DNA from: Arcobacter sp.
GTDB lineage: Bacteria > Campylobacterota > Campylobacteria > Campylobacterales > Arcobacteraceae
Reading direction: 5' to 3'
Length of the DNA: 64,000 nucleotides
Assembly: GCA_002869535.1 (NCBI GenBank)
Contig: PKUK01000009.1
Location: 283,030 to 347,029, forward strand
A program made the translations under genes and the position numbers. Shown one piece after another: positions 47,802 to 57,700 of the stretch. How positions within the stretch are numbered: the stretch's first letter is position 1; each line of letters opens with the position of its first letter. The notes under the pieces are model-generated. The model did no database searches. It was not told where the DNA came from and saw only the letters and a list, made by a program, of their open reading frames with translations.

Positions 47802-48449
47802 TTATTCTGACATTATTTTTATTGTTCTAGGAGGTTTACAATCCTTGAAAATAACACAATCATTTCTTAAACCATGCTCATAAGTAGATCTAGCACTTGT
47901 AATGATTTGTCCATTTGCATTATCAATTACTCTAGCATTTAACATTATTTTTCCATATTGTCTTGAATACGTTCCCACAACAATAAAACTATTTTGAACA
48001 TTTTCTTTCATTTTACTTACATTTCTTGTAATGAAATACTCACCTTGTGCATTTACAGAAACACCAAGTTGTCCTCTAAATTCAATAATATTAAAACCTC
48101 TGTTTGATAATTCATTTATTAAACTTTCACTAATAACTCTTCCAAACTCAGTAGTCTTTTTAAAGTTATCAAGTCTAACAAAAGATGTGATTAAAACAGA
48201 TTTACTAGTATGCATTTTGTTGTTTTGCATCATTTGTGTTGCAAGAGAAGAAATTGTAGCTTCTAAAGAATTTTGTGTTGTAACATTTACTTGCATATCT
48301 TCTGCAATCTTTAAATGTTGTTTCGTAATTTGAACTTTCTTATCAGCTTTTTTAACTCCTGCATCTTCTGGTGAATTGTTATTCCCAGCAGTTAAAAGTG
48401 TAAGTGTTGATAAAAGTATCAGACTAGAGTTTCTCAATAGCTTAAGCAT
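47802..48449 (-). CDS. FlgO-like exported protein (copy 1)
   Basis: This 215-aa paralogue of the next gene has the same domain order (KSVLITSFVRLDN, FGRVISESLINELSNRGFNI, FIVVGTYSRQYGKIMLNARVID). The signal peptide LLSTLTLLTAG lacks the lipobox Cys at the expected place, so it may be soluble in the periplasm rather than lipidated. It is followed nine bases (by the upstream ATG) or 36 bases later by copy 2, probably one operon of an exported pair. Confidence 0.75.
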   Translation of the reverse strand: MLKLLRNSSLILLSTLTLLTAGNNNSPEDAGVKKADKKVQITKQHLKIAEDMQVNVTTQNSLEATISSLATQMMQNNKMHTSKSVLITSFVRLDNFKKTTEFGRVISESLINELSNRGFNIIEFRGQLGVSVNAQGEYFITRNVSKMKENVQNSFIVVGTYSRQYGKIMLNARVIDNANGQIITSARSTYEHGLRNDCVIFKDCKPPRTIKIMSE

Positions 48450-48656
48450 GTATTACCCCTTTTTCATAATTGATAAATTTTATTTAAACTTTACTTATAT
48501 GTACTTGATATGCAGTTAAATAGTTGGTATTTTCTCTCTTTGCACATATTATTTAAGCTAATATTAATAAATGAAGTTTATATCTCTCTTTGTTTATCAA
48601 AGAATTTCACTTCAAGCTAAGAAATATGTTAGAATAATAACAAAAAGGATTTCACT

Positions 48657-49208
48657 ATGGCAAAACTTTTAATACCTATTTCAAATGGTTTTGAAGAGAT
48701 TGAAACTGTAAGTATAATTGATATTTGTCGCCGTGCAGATATTGAAGTAACTGTTGCATCTATAGAAAACATAGAAGTAAAAGGTGCCCACCAAATATCA
48801 ATAAAAGCAGATATATTATTATGTAATATTGAGGAAAAAGATTTTGATATGATAGCACTGCCTGGTGGACTGCCAAATGCTTTTAATTTAGCCCAAGATG
48901 AGCTTTTACAAAAAATTCTTAAAAAGTTCAAAGAAAACAATAAAAATATCGCTGCAATATGCGCAGCACCCTATGCTCTTTATAAAGCAGGAGTTTTAAA
49001 TAAAAACTATACCTGCTACCCAGGGTTTGAAGAAAAAATAAATGAGCACAATTATATTCAAAATCAAGATGTAGTAATTGATGGTAAAGTGTTAACATCA
49101 AGAGGACCTGCAACTGCTATGGCTTTTGCTTTGGAAATTGTTAAGATTTTAAAAGGGCAAGAAAAATACGAAGTAGTAAAAGAAGCAATACTAGCAAAGA
49201 ACTGCTAG
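48657..49208 (+). CDS. DJ-1/PfpI-family protein (YajL-like)
   Basis: This 183-aa protein is of the DJ-1/ThiJ group. The metal-free active site is visible: conserved Glu in FEEIETVS, nucleophilic Cys in AAICAAPYALYKAG, and the ending GPATAMAFALEIVKIL. Such proteins act on glyoxal adducts or protect against oxidative stress; the exact reaction is debated. Intact. Confidence 0.85.
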   Translation: MAKLLIPISNGFEEIETVSIIDICRRADIEVTVASIENIEVKGAHQISIKADILLCNIEEKDFDMIALPGGLPNAFNLAQDELLQKILKKFKENNKNIAAICAAPYALYKAGVLNKNYTCYPGFEEKINEHNYIQNQDVVIDGKVLTSRGPATAMAFALEIVKILKGQEKYEVVKEAILAKNC

Positions 49209-49211
49209 TAT
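49188..49211. terminator. Terminator spanning the DJ-1 gene stop
   Basis: ATACTAGCA (49188-49196) pairs with TGCTAGTAT (49203-49211), followed by CTTTTAT. The stem covers the TAG stop. It can serve the convergent FecR-type gene as well. Confidence 0.6.
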
Positions 49212-49221
49212 CTTTTATAAA

Positions 49222-49791
49222 TTATTTGTCAAAATCAGGAACTCTTCCTACCATAGCTTCAAGTTCTCTAAGGTCATCATCTGTATGACCTTCTTTTAAT
49301 TTTGCTGGTTTGACACTTCCATCATCCTTTACCCAAACCATATTATGGTGATGTGCAGTATATGTTTTATGCTCTTTTTGAGTAGATAGTTCAGTCTCTC
49401 CATAACAAGTACAGAAGTATGCTTTACCCTCTTTTTGCTCTAAATAAACACCAGTTCCCCTAATCCCCGCTGTCATATTTTCTGTTTTTACTTCATGGTT
49501 CCCACCCTTTTCAAAAACAGCTAAAACTCCACCTGTGACTATATTTAGACTTTTTACACCAGCTTTTTCATTAATTGAAAATTTTGCATCACCTTTTGCC
49601 AAAAAGGCATCTTTTCCTATATTAAATTTTACTTTTGAATTTTTACCAGTTTTAATAAAATCACCCAATTTTACAACACTGTTTTTAGTAGCTTTTTCTC
49701 CATTTATATAGACTTCACCACTACTTACAACACTATCTGCATATAATGTAAATAAAAAAACAGATGATAAACAGATTATTATTTTTTTCAT
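49222..49791 (-). CDS. Periplasmic FecR-domain protein
   Basis: This protein has a signal peptide (KKIIICLSSVFLFTLYA) and a FecR domain: GEVYINGEKATKNSVVKLGD, IKTGKNSKVKFNIG, then VKTENMTAGIRGTGVYLE. A CTCYGETELS segment has two Cys residues, and HHHNMVW a His triplet. FecR-domain proteins of this sort, without a linked TonB receptor or sigma factor, often lie next to CHASE2-cyclase genes, as here (divergent, start codons about 50 bases apart). The ATG at 49791 is preferred to one five codons upstream. Confidence 0.78.
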   Translation of the reverse strand: MKKIIICLSSVFLFTLYADSVVSSGEVYINGEKATKNSVVKLGDFIKTGKNSKVKFNIGKDAFLAKGDAKFSINEKAGVKSLNIVTGGVLAVFEKGGNHEVKTENMTAGIRGTGVYLEQKEGKAYFCTCYGETELSTQKEHKTYTAHHHNMVWVKDDGSVKPAKLKEGHTDDDLRELEAMVGRVPDFDK

Positions 49792-49839
49792 ATTTCTTCC
49801 CCTCAAATATAATTTAGTTCAATTATTATATCATAAGTA

Positions 49840-51951
49840 ATGAAACTTTTTTTTAAACGAAAAATTCTATTTTTCTTCACTATTTTCTTACTACTTATTT
49901 TTTCTTATTTAAACTTTGAGAAAATAACTAACAACTTTGATGAAAAAATTAGAGAGATTTTCTTTGAAATAAGAGGTAATATTCCAACAAGCCAAAAAGT
50001 TGTAATAATAGATATTGATGAAAAATCTATAAGTGCAATAGGACAATGGCCTTTTGGTAGAGATTATATGGCACAAGTTTTAGCAAACCTTACAAATGCA
50101 GGAGCTGGAATAATTGGTATTGATATAATTTTTTCCGAATTTGATAGAAGTTCACCCTCATTTATGGCAAAAAGTTTAGGTGTAAAAGGTGAATTTAGAG
50201 ATAATGATGAACTTTTAGCAGCTGTTGTTTCACAAACACCAACTGTTTTGGGATACTATTTTACTAAAGATTTATCCAAAAACTCACAACCACATCCAAT
50301 TACAAAATTTACACCAAATAGTTCACCTCATCTTTTAAAATTTAACAACGTAGTTACTAATATATCTCCCGTACAAGAGAGTGCTTATTCATCAGGATTT
50401 TTTAATGCTTTCAATGATTATGGTGGCAAAATGACTAAAATGCCTTTGATGTTAGAGTATAAAGATAAGATTTACCCATCCTTAGTTTTTGAAATGATAA
50501 ATATTGCAAGTCAAACAAAAGAAGTAAAAATACTTCAAGATAACTATGCAATTCATGGTGTTAAACTTTCAAACATGGCAATACCCACAGATAAAAATGG
50601 ATTTATGAGAATAAATTTCAGAGGTGCAAAAAACAGCTTTAAATATATCTCCTTTTTAGATGTACTAAATGGTAATTTTGACCCAAAAGATGTGAGTGGG
50701 AAATTTATTTTAATAGGAACTTCCATTACAACACTGGCTGATTTAAGAGCTACAGTGTATGACCTAGCTATGCCTGGTGTTGAAATTCATGCAAATATGA
50801 TTGACAATATTTTAAAGGGTGATTTTCTATATGAACCACCCTTTGCAAAAGCTATTGATATTTTTATAATTCTATTTTTAACTCTTATTTTAGGTCTTAT
50901 TTTATTATACTTATCTTCAGTTTTAACACTAGTCGTTGTATTTATCTTATCCTCTATTTTATATATGAGTTATTACTATCTACTCTTTTCACAAGGACTT
51001 GTTTTAAATCTTTTTTACCCTTTAATCTCCATAGTAATTACCACAATAAGTGCCTTTTATATTAACTACCAAAGAGAACAAAAACAAAAAGAGTTTATAA
51101 AAGATAAGTTTGCAAAAAAAGTCTCTTTAGAAGTTGCCAATGACCTATTATCAAATGAAAATAATAACTTTCAAGCAAAAGAGAAAGAACTAACTGTCTT
51201 TTTTAGTGATATACGAGGATTTACATCTCTTTCAGAAAATTTCGACTCTCCTCAAAAACTTATTGAACTTCTAAATAGATACTTTGAACCAATGACTGAG
51301 AGTATTACCAAAAACCATGGAACTATTGATAAGTTTATTGGTGATGCCATTATGGCTTATTGGAATGCCCCATGTGAAGTATCTAATCATGCAGATAAAG
51401 CTTTACAAACTGCACTATCTCAACTTGAAGAATTAGAAAAACTTAATGATCAACTTCAAAAAGACTCTAAAATAATCATTGAGATTGGTATAGGAATTCA
51501 TACGGGATTAGCAGTTGTAGGAGAGATGGGTTCTAAAGGAAGAAGTGATTATACAATTATTGGAGATAATGTAAACCTAGCTTCAAGAATAGAAGGTCTT
51601 ACAAAAACCTTTGGAGTTAAATTAATAATATCAGAATCCACAAAGAATCAATTAACCCAAAAGTACCACCTCAAATACCTAGCAAGTGTTGTAGTAAAAG
51701 GAAAAAGTAGTGCCATCAAACTTTATGAGGTTTTAACAAACAAAGAGTATGAAAAGTTTAAGGATAAACAGAGTGATTATGCTGAAGCGATTAAATATTA
51801 TGAAATATCAGAGTTTGATAAGTGTAAAGCAATTTTTGAAAAAATGAATAAAATAGAACCTACAAAATTAAATAAACTATATATAGATAAATGTGTTGAA
51901 CTATTAGCTTCAAAGGAATCAAATAAAAACTTTATAATGCATAGTAAATAA
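49840..51951 (+). CDS. CHASE2-sensor class III adenylate cyclase
   Basis: This 703-aa inner-membrane protein has one N-terminal TM, an extracytoplasmic CHASE2 domain (about 35-330; VVIIDIDEKSISAIGQWPFGRD), two or three TMs (about 340-410) and a cytosolic class III cyclase. Catalytic residues are present: FFSDIRGFTSLSE (about 450), IDKFIGDAIMAYW with adenine-selecting Lys, and SDYTIIGDNVNLASR. These favour ATP as substrate, making cAMP. A helical tail follows. It is divergent from the FecR-domain gene. The cAMP receptor is not in the window. Confidence 0.88.
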   Translation: MKLFFKRKILFFFTIFLLLIFSYLNFEKITNNFDEKIREIFFEIRGNIPTSQKVVIIDIDEKSISAIGQWPFGRDYMAQVLANLTNAGAGIIGIDIIFSEFDRSSPSFMAKSLGVKGEFRDNDELLAAVVSQTPTVLGYYFTKDLSKNSQPHPITKFTPNSSPHLLKFNNVVTNISPVQESAYSSGFFNAFNDYGGKMTKMPLMLEYKDKIYPSLVFEMINIASQTKEVKILQDNYAIHGVKLSNMAIPTDKNGFMRINFRGAKNSFKYISFLDVLNGNFDPKDVSGKFILIGTSITTLADLRATVYDLAMPGVEIHANMIDNILKGDFLYEPPFAKAIDIFIILFLTLILGLILLYLSSVLTLVVVFILSSILYMSYYYLLFSQGLVLNLFYPLISIVITTISAFYINYQREQKQKEFIKDKFAKKVSLEVANDLLSNENNNFQAKEKELTVFFSDIRGFTSLSENFDSPQKLIELLNRYFEPMTESITKNHGTIDKFIGDAIMAYWNAPCEVSNHADKALQTALSQLEELEKLNDQLQKDSKIIIEIGIGIHTGLAVVGEMGSKGRSDYTIIGDNVNLASRIEGLTKTFGVKLIISESTKNQLTQKYHLKYLASVVVKGKSSAIKLYEVLTNKEYEKFKDKQSDYAEAIKYYEISEFDKCKAIFEKMNKIEPTKLNKLYIDKCVELLASKESNKNFIMHSK

Positions 51952-51954
51952 GAC

Positions 51955-53100
51955 TTATCTTTTAGAGCAAATTAACCTATTTTTTAAACAGAAATCATCA
52001 AAACTATTTTTTATATCATTATGTAACATAAAAGAATTTGCATTTTGTGAATATTCTTTTTGTAAGTTTTTATCTTCTTTTAATTTCATAATAGCCTCTA
52101 TCCACATATCTTTATTTTTTATATCCAATATAAATCCACTATTTGCTAGCTTTACAAACTCTTTTGGTCCACCCTCATTTGTAACAATAACAGGTAGACC
52201 TGAACACATTGCCTCAAGAACAACTTGACCTAAGGTATCAGTAGTAGAGGGAAAAATAAAAACATCAGAACTTGCATAAATTTTAGATAATTCATCTCCT
52301 CCCTTTGCTCCTAAAAAATATATATTGTTCTTTTTTAATTCATCTTTATATTTTAAAAACTCTCCATTACCAACAATTATCAAATCAATATTTGTTGATA
52401 AAAGAGAGATCTCTTTAAATAATTGAATCAAAAACTTAATATTTTTCTCTTTTGTAACTCTTCCCACATACAAAAACTTTAATGTACTTGTTTTTATTCT
52501 ATAATTATTCCAAATATCAGTATTTCTAAAAGATGATGAAAAGTTTTTTGTATCAATGCCAGCTTTTAGTGTGAAGATTTTTTTTTCATTAATTTTTAAA
52601 TCATTTATAATAATATTCTTATACTCATCACTTCTTACAAATATAGCTTCAAAATCTCTATAAAAAAACCGTAGATAAGTTTTAGAAATATATTTAAAAA
52701 ATTTTGAGTTACTGTTTTTGTAGATATATTGAGGAAAATCAGTATGATATATTCCTGCTTTTGGTATCTTGTAAATTTTTGCTAATATTGAACCTATTAG
52801 TCCAACTGGTCCTGGAGTTGAGATGTGAATTAGTGTTGGAGATAACTGTTTTAAGAGCTTTGCCATTTTAAATGGATTTGGAAATACTAAATCCAACTCT
52901 TTATAAAAAGGCATGGATATCTTAAAATATGGGTTTATATTATAAATATTCTTTTTTTGAGAAAAAGCACTCTTTTTCGTAGAAGTAATTATACTAAAAT
53001 TGCTCTTTTCACCTATTTTTGCAAAATCATTTAAAAATCTAGAGACGCCATTTAAATCATAAACTGTATCACTAAACAAAACCAATTGTGTATTTCTCAT
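51955..53100 (-). CDS. GT4-family glycosyltransferase
   Basis: This 381-aa GT-B enzyme of family GT4 has acceptor-domain GIYHTDFPQYI and donor-domain FLYVGRVTKEKN and the EX7E-type FPSTTDTLGQVVLEAMCSGLPV. HTDFP-type members include mannosyl- and glycolipid transferases that use diacylglycerol or lipid acceptors, so a glycolipid role is plausible. It is divergent from the phosphoesterase at 53184. The stop is four bases from the cyclase stop (convergent). Confidence 0.85.
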   Translation of the reverse strand: MRNTQLVLFSDTVYDLNGVSRFLNDFAKIGEKSNFSIITSTKKSAFSQKKNIYNINPYFKISMPFYKELDLVFPNPFKMAKLLKQLSPTLIHISTPGPVGLIGSILAKIYKIPKAGIYHTDFPQYIYKNSNSKFFKYISKTYLRFFYRDFEAIFVRSDEYKNIIINDLKINEKKIFTLKAGIDTKNFSSSFRNTDIWNNYRIKTSTLKFLYVGRVTKEKNIKFLIQLFKEISLLSTNIDLIIVGNGEFLKYKDELKKNNIYFLGAKGGDELSKIYASSDVFIFPSTTDTLGQVVLEAMCSGLPVIVTNEGGPKEFVKLANSGFILDIKNKDMWIEAIMKLKEDKNLQKEYSQNANSFMLHNDIKNSFDDFCLKNRLICSKR

Positions 53101-53183
53101 CTAACTATTTTATCTCTAGATGGTTACAAAAATATTACTTAAATTGATGCCATAATGTAATCATTTACAATTACAATCAAGCT

Positions 53184-53912
53184 ATGAAATACAAAACAAT
53201 ATTTATATCAGATGTACATTTAGGCACAAGGTTTGCACAAGCAGAAAAACTTATTGATTTTTTAAAAGAGAATGAAAGTGAAAACCTCTTCTTGGTGGGG
53301 GATATTATTGATGGCTGGTCAATAAAAAGGAAATTTGTATGGCCACAATCACACTCTGATGTAATACAAAAAATCCTGAGAAAAGCAAGAAAGAGTACAA
53401 ACGTATATTTAATCACAGGTAACCATGACGAGTTTTTAAGGCCTTTTGTTCCTCTTGTGCTAGGAAATAATTTAGAAGTATCAAATGAGTTTACATATAC
53501 TTCAATAAGTGGAAAAAAATATTATATTACCCATGGTGATTTTTTTGATTCTATTACTATGACAAAAAAATGGTTAGCCATTTTAGGTGATTATGGATAT
53601 GACTTTTTACTTTATGTAAATCATATATTGCATAAAATAAGAACAACTTTTAAAATAAATTCTCAATGGTCACTATCTAAATATATAAAAGATAATGTCA
53701 AGAGTTCTGTTAATTTTATAAATGATTTTGAAAAAGTTCTAACTGACCATGCAAAACACAAAGGTTATGATGGTATTATTTGTGGACATATTCATAAAGC
53801 AGAACAAAGAGATATTGATGGGATTGAATATAAAAACTGTGGTGATTGGGTTGAATCATGCACAGCTGTAGTGGAGACATATGAAGGTGATTTTAAAATT
53901 ATTACTTGGTAA
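53184..53912 (+). CDS. LpxH-like metallophosphoesterase (UDP-2,3-diacylglucosamine diphosphatase family)
   Basis: This calcineurin-like phosphoesterase of 242 aa has complete metal motifs: ISDVHLGTRF (Asp10, His12), VGDIIDGW, ITGNHDEF, ITHGDFFD and CGHIHKAE. The spacing fits the LpxH group, which removes UMP from UDP-2,3-diacylglucosamine, the step between LpxA/LpxD and LpxB. As lpxA and lpxB are also in this window, the LpxH role is a reasonable inference, though related phosphoesterases act on other lipids. Confidence 0.75.
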   Translation: MKYKTIFISDVHLGTRFAQAEKLIDFLKENESENLFLVGDIIDGWSIKRKFVWPQSHSDVIQKILRKARKSTNVYLITGNHDEFLRPFVPLVLGNNLEVSNEFTYTSISGKKYYITHGDFFDSITMTKKWLAILGDYGYDFLLYVNHILHKIRTTFKINSQWSLSKYIKDNVKSSVNFINDFEKVLTDHAKHKGYDGIICGHIHKAEQRDIDGIEYKNCGDWVESCTAVVETYEGDFKIITW

Positions 53913-53917
53913 AATAG

Positions 53918-54664
53918 ATGGATAATTTAGCTCTTTGCTTAAGTGGAGGGGCAGCTCGTGGTGCATTTCACTTAGGAATTTTAGCCTATTTAGAAGATAA
54001 AACCATAGAGATAAAAGCCTATTCAGGAAGCTCAATTGGTGCTATAATATCTTGTTCTCATGCAAGTGGTATAGAAGCTAGAAAACAGCTAGAAATATTT
54101 AAAAGTGATGAAATAAAAAAAACACTCAAATTTAACTACTTTAAAAATGGTCTACTTCGTATTGATAAAGAGCATCATCTTTTAGATACTATCTTGCCTA
54201 TTAAAAACCTTGAAGATATTCCTAAAAGTGTCCATGTCAATGCTTATGATACAAAAACAAAAAAAATTTACTATTTTAACAAAGGGGAGACTCACCCTCT
54301 ATGTTTAGCCTCAAGTGCCTTGATTCCTATTTTTAAGCCTATTCATTATGACCACAAATATCTAATTGATGGTGGACTTTTTGATAATATGCCAATTAGC
54401 CCATTGCAAAACAAAGATTATAAAATAGTATGTATAGATTTAATGCCTAAATCAGAAAAAAATCAGAAAAAAAGATTTGATTTATTAAAGCCTCTAAAAA
54501 AAAGACTCTTTCAAACTCGCTTTAATAATGGAAACTACTCTATACAACATAGTGATTTATATATAACACATCCACTACTTAGACAAACTCCAATGTTTAC
54601 CTTTAAAGGTCTTCAAGATATTTTTGATTTAGGCTACAAAGAAGCACCAAAGTTTTTCTCTTAA
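53918..54664 (+). CDS. Patatin-like phospholipase
   Basis: This 248-aa acyl hydrolase of the patatin group (RssA-like) has an oxyanion loop LSGGAARGAFHLG, nucleophile Ser in YSGSSIGAI (about 39) and catalytic Asp in LIDGGLFDNMP (about 154). No signal peptide, so it is cytoplasmic or membrane-associated from the inside. Five bases after the phosphoesterase, so co-transcribed and probably involved in lipid turnover. Confidence 0.85.
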   Translation: MDNLALCLSGGAARGAFHLGILAYLEDKTIEIKAYSGSSIGAIISCSHASGIEARKQLEIFKSDEIKKTLKFNYFKNGLLRIDKEHHLLDTILPIKNLEDIPKSVHVNAYDTKTKKIYYFNKGETHPLCLASSALIPIFKPIHYDHKYLIDGGLFDNMPISPLQNKDYKIVCIDLMPKSEKNQKKRFDLLKPLKKRLFQTRFNNGNYSIQHSDLYITHPLLRQTPMFTFKGLQDIFDLGYKEAPKFFS

Positions 54665-54724
54665 AATAGTTTTAAATATTAAAATTTATTAAATATTTCC
54701 ATCATATCTTAATTGCGATTTTGT

Positions 54725-54730
54725 TATAAT
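54725..54730 (+). promoter_or_regulatory. -10 element for dnaE
   Basis: TATAAT in the context GTTATAATCGCC, 28 bases before the dnaE ATG, in a strongly AT-rich stretch. Confidence 0.6.
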
Positions 54731-54757
54731 CGCCATATAAAATATTAAAGAATTAAC

Positions 54758-57700
54758 ATGTCACAAATACCCGAATTTACGCACTTACACTTACATACAG
54801 AATACTCACTTTTAGATGGTGCTAATAAAATAAAAGATTTAGCTAAAAAGATAAAAGAATTAGGAATGAAAAGTGTTGCCATGACAGACCATGGTAATAT
54901 GTTTGGTGCTATTGACTTTTATAAAGCGATGAAAGCAGAAGGGATAAAACCCATAATTGGGATGGAAGCTTATATTCATAATTCAGAAGAATTAGATGAT
55001 AAGTCCCATAGAAAAAGATTTCACTTATGTTTATATGCAAAAAATGATGCAGGATACAAAAACCTAATGTTTTTGACTAGCCAAGCATATATGCATGGAT
55101 TTTACTACTATCCTAGAATAAATAAAAAGATATTAAAAGAGCACAGTGAAGGACTTATATGTAGTGCTGCTTGTTTGCAAGGTGAAGTAAACTGGCATCT
55201 AAATACACAAAGTGAAAGAAATGTAAAAAATGGTGCAAAAGGTTATGAAGAAGCAAAAAAGATTGCTTTAGAATATAAAGAGATATTTGGAGATGACTTT
55301 TACTTGGAAATAATGAGACATGGCATTTCAGACCAACATTTTATTGATGACCAAATTTTAAAAATATCAAAAGAGACTGGCATAAAAGTTGTTGCTACAA
55401 ATGATACTCACTATTTAAAACAAAAAGATGCCGATGCACATGAGGCATTCATGTGTATTGCCATTAATAAACTTTATGATGATCCAAATAGACTAAGACA
55501 CAGTGTTCATGAGTTTTATTTAAAATCATCAGAACAAATCTCAAAATTATATGCAGATATCCCAGAAACAATCTATGCTACTCAAGAAATAGCTGATAAA
55601 TGTAATTTAGAGATAAAACTAGGTGATCCAACTCCTCCAAACTTCAAATTTACTAGAGAAAAATCGCAAGAGCAAGGCTTAACTCTACCAGAACCAGAAA
55701 AAGAATACTCCCTAGAAAATGATAAGATTTTATTTATTCATGAGTGTTGGCAATGTTTAGAAAAAAGACTTGAAATAGTTCCAGAAGAGAGACATCAAGA
55801 GTACAAAGATAGATTACAAGTAGAGATTGATATTATCAATAATATGAAATTCCCAGGATATATGCTTATTGTTTGGGACTTCGTAATTGTTGCAAAACAA
55901 ATGGGAATACCAGTTGGTCCAGGAAGAGGATCTGCTGCTGGAAGTTTAGTTGCTTTTTCTCTTGCTATTACAGATATTGACCCTATTCCTTATGGTTTAC
56001 TTTTTGAGAGATTTCTAAACCCAGAAAGAATATCTATGCCAGATATCGATATGGATTTCTGTCAAGCAAGACGTCAAGAGATTCTTGATTATGTTATTGA
56101 TAAATATGGTAGAGCCAATGTTGCTCAAATTATCACTTTTGGTAAACTTCTTGCAAAAGGGGTTATTAGAGATGTTGCAAGAGTTCTTGATATGCCATAT
56201 TCTCAAGCAGATGCCATGGCAAAACTTATTCCCGATGAACTAGGAATAAACTTAACATCATCATATGAAAAAGAGCCAAAGATTAAAGAGCTTTGTGATT
56301 CAAACCCACAAGCAAAAAGAGTTTGGGAATTTGCCCTAGCCCTAGAAGGACTAAATAGAAATGCAGGAACACATGCAGCTGGTGTTGTTATTTCAAATGA
56401 ACCATTATGGAATAAAACACCTCTGTTTAAACCTTCAGGAATGGAAACCCTTGCAACCCAATACAATGGAAAGTATGTAGAAGATGTGGATTTAATCAAA
56501 TTTGACTTCTTGGGTTTAAAAACCTTAACAGTAATTGAAGAAGCAAATAAATTAATAGAACAAAGACATGGAAAAAGAGTAGATTTTCTTACTGTTGATG
56601 TAAATGATAAAGGTGTTTATGACCTAATTCAAACTGGAAATACTATTGGGCTATTCCAAATAGAGTCCGATGGTATGCAAGACTTATGTAAAAGATTAAA
56701 ACCATCAAATTTTGAGGATATAATCGCCGTACTTGCACTTTATAGACCAGGTCCAATGGAGTCTGGGATGCTTGATGACTTTATTGATAGAAAACATGGT
56801 CGAGCCCAAATAAACTACTTTTATGATGAATTTGACGCACCTTTACGTCCAATTTTAGAGACTACTTATGGGGTTATTGTTTACCAAGAGCAAGTTATGC
56901 AAATCGTACAAACTATTGGTGGTTTTAGCCTTGGTGGTGCGGATTTAGTTAGACGGGCTATGGGTAAAAAGATTAAAGAAGAGATGGATAGACTAAAAGG
57001 TGAGTTTGCTATTGGTGGAGTTAAAAAAGGATTCCAAAAAACTCACTGTGAAGAGCTATTCGACCTTATTGTAAAGTTTGCTGGATATGGGTTTAATAAA
57101 TCTCACTCAGCAGCATATGCCCTAGTTACTTTTTATACTTCATATCTAAAAAAATATTATCAATCAGAGTTTATGGCAGCACTTTTAACTTTGGAAAAAG
57201 ATAACACAGACAAAGTTGTAAAATATGTAGATGAAGTAAAAAGATTAAAACTAGACCTTTTCCCACCTGATATAAACAAATCAGACCTTGTATTTTCTGC
57301 TAAAAAGATTGATGGTCAAGAAGTTGTAATGTTTGGAATGGGTGCCATAAAAGGTGCTGGAGATGTGGCAATTAAATCTATTTTAAAAGAGAGAAATGAA
57401 AATGGCAATTATGTAGATTTTGCAGATTTTATTTCCAGAGTTGATGGAAGTAAAGTGAATAAACGAGTATTTGAATCCCTAGCAAAAGCTGGTGGCTTTG
57501 ATACTTTTGGCTATTCAAGACGGTCAATTTTAGAGCAAATTGAGCTTATAAATGAAACTGTTGGAAAAGCAATGGCTGCAAAAAAAATGGCAACAGGATC
57601 ACTATTTGGAGATTCACAAGAGTTAACTAAAATTGAAGTGCAACTTGAAACTTTTGAAGAGTATGAATTAAAAGAGTTATTAGAATTAGAAAAACAATCT

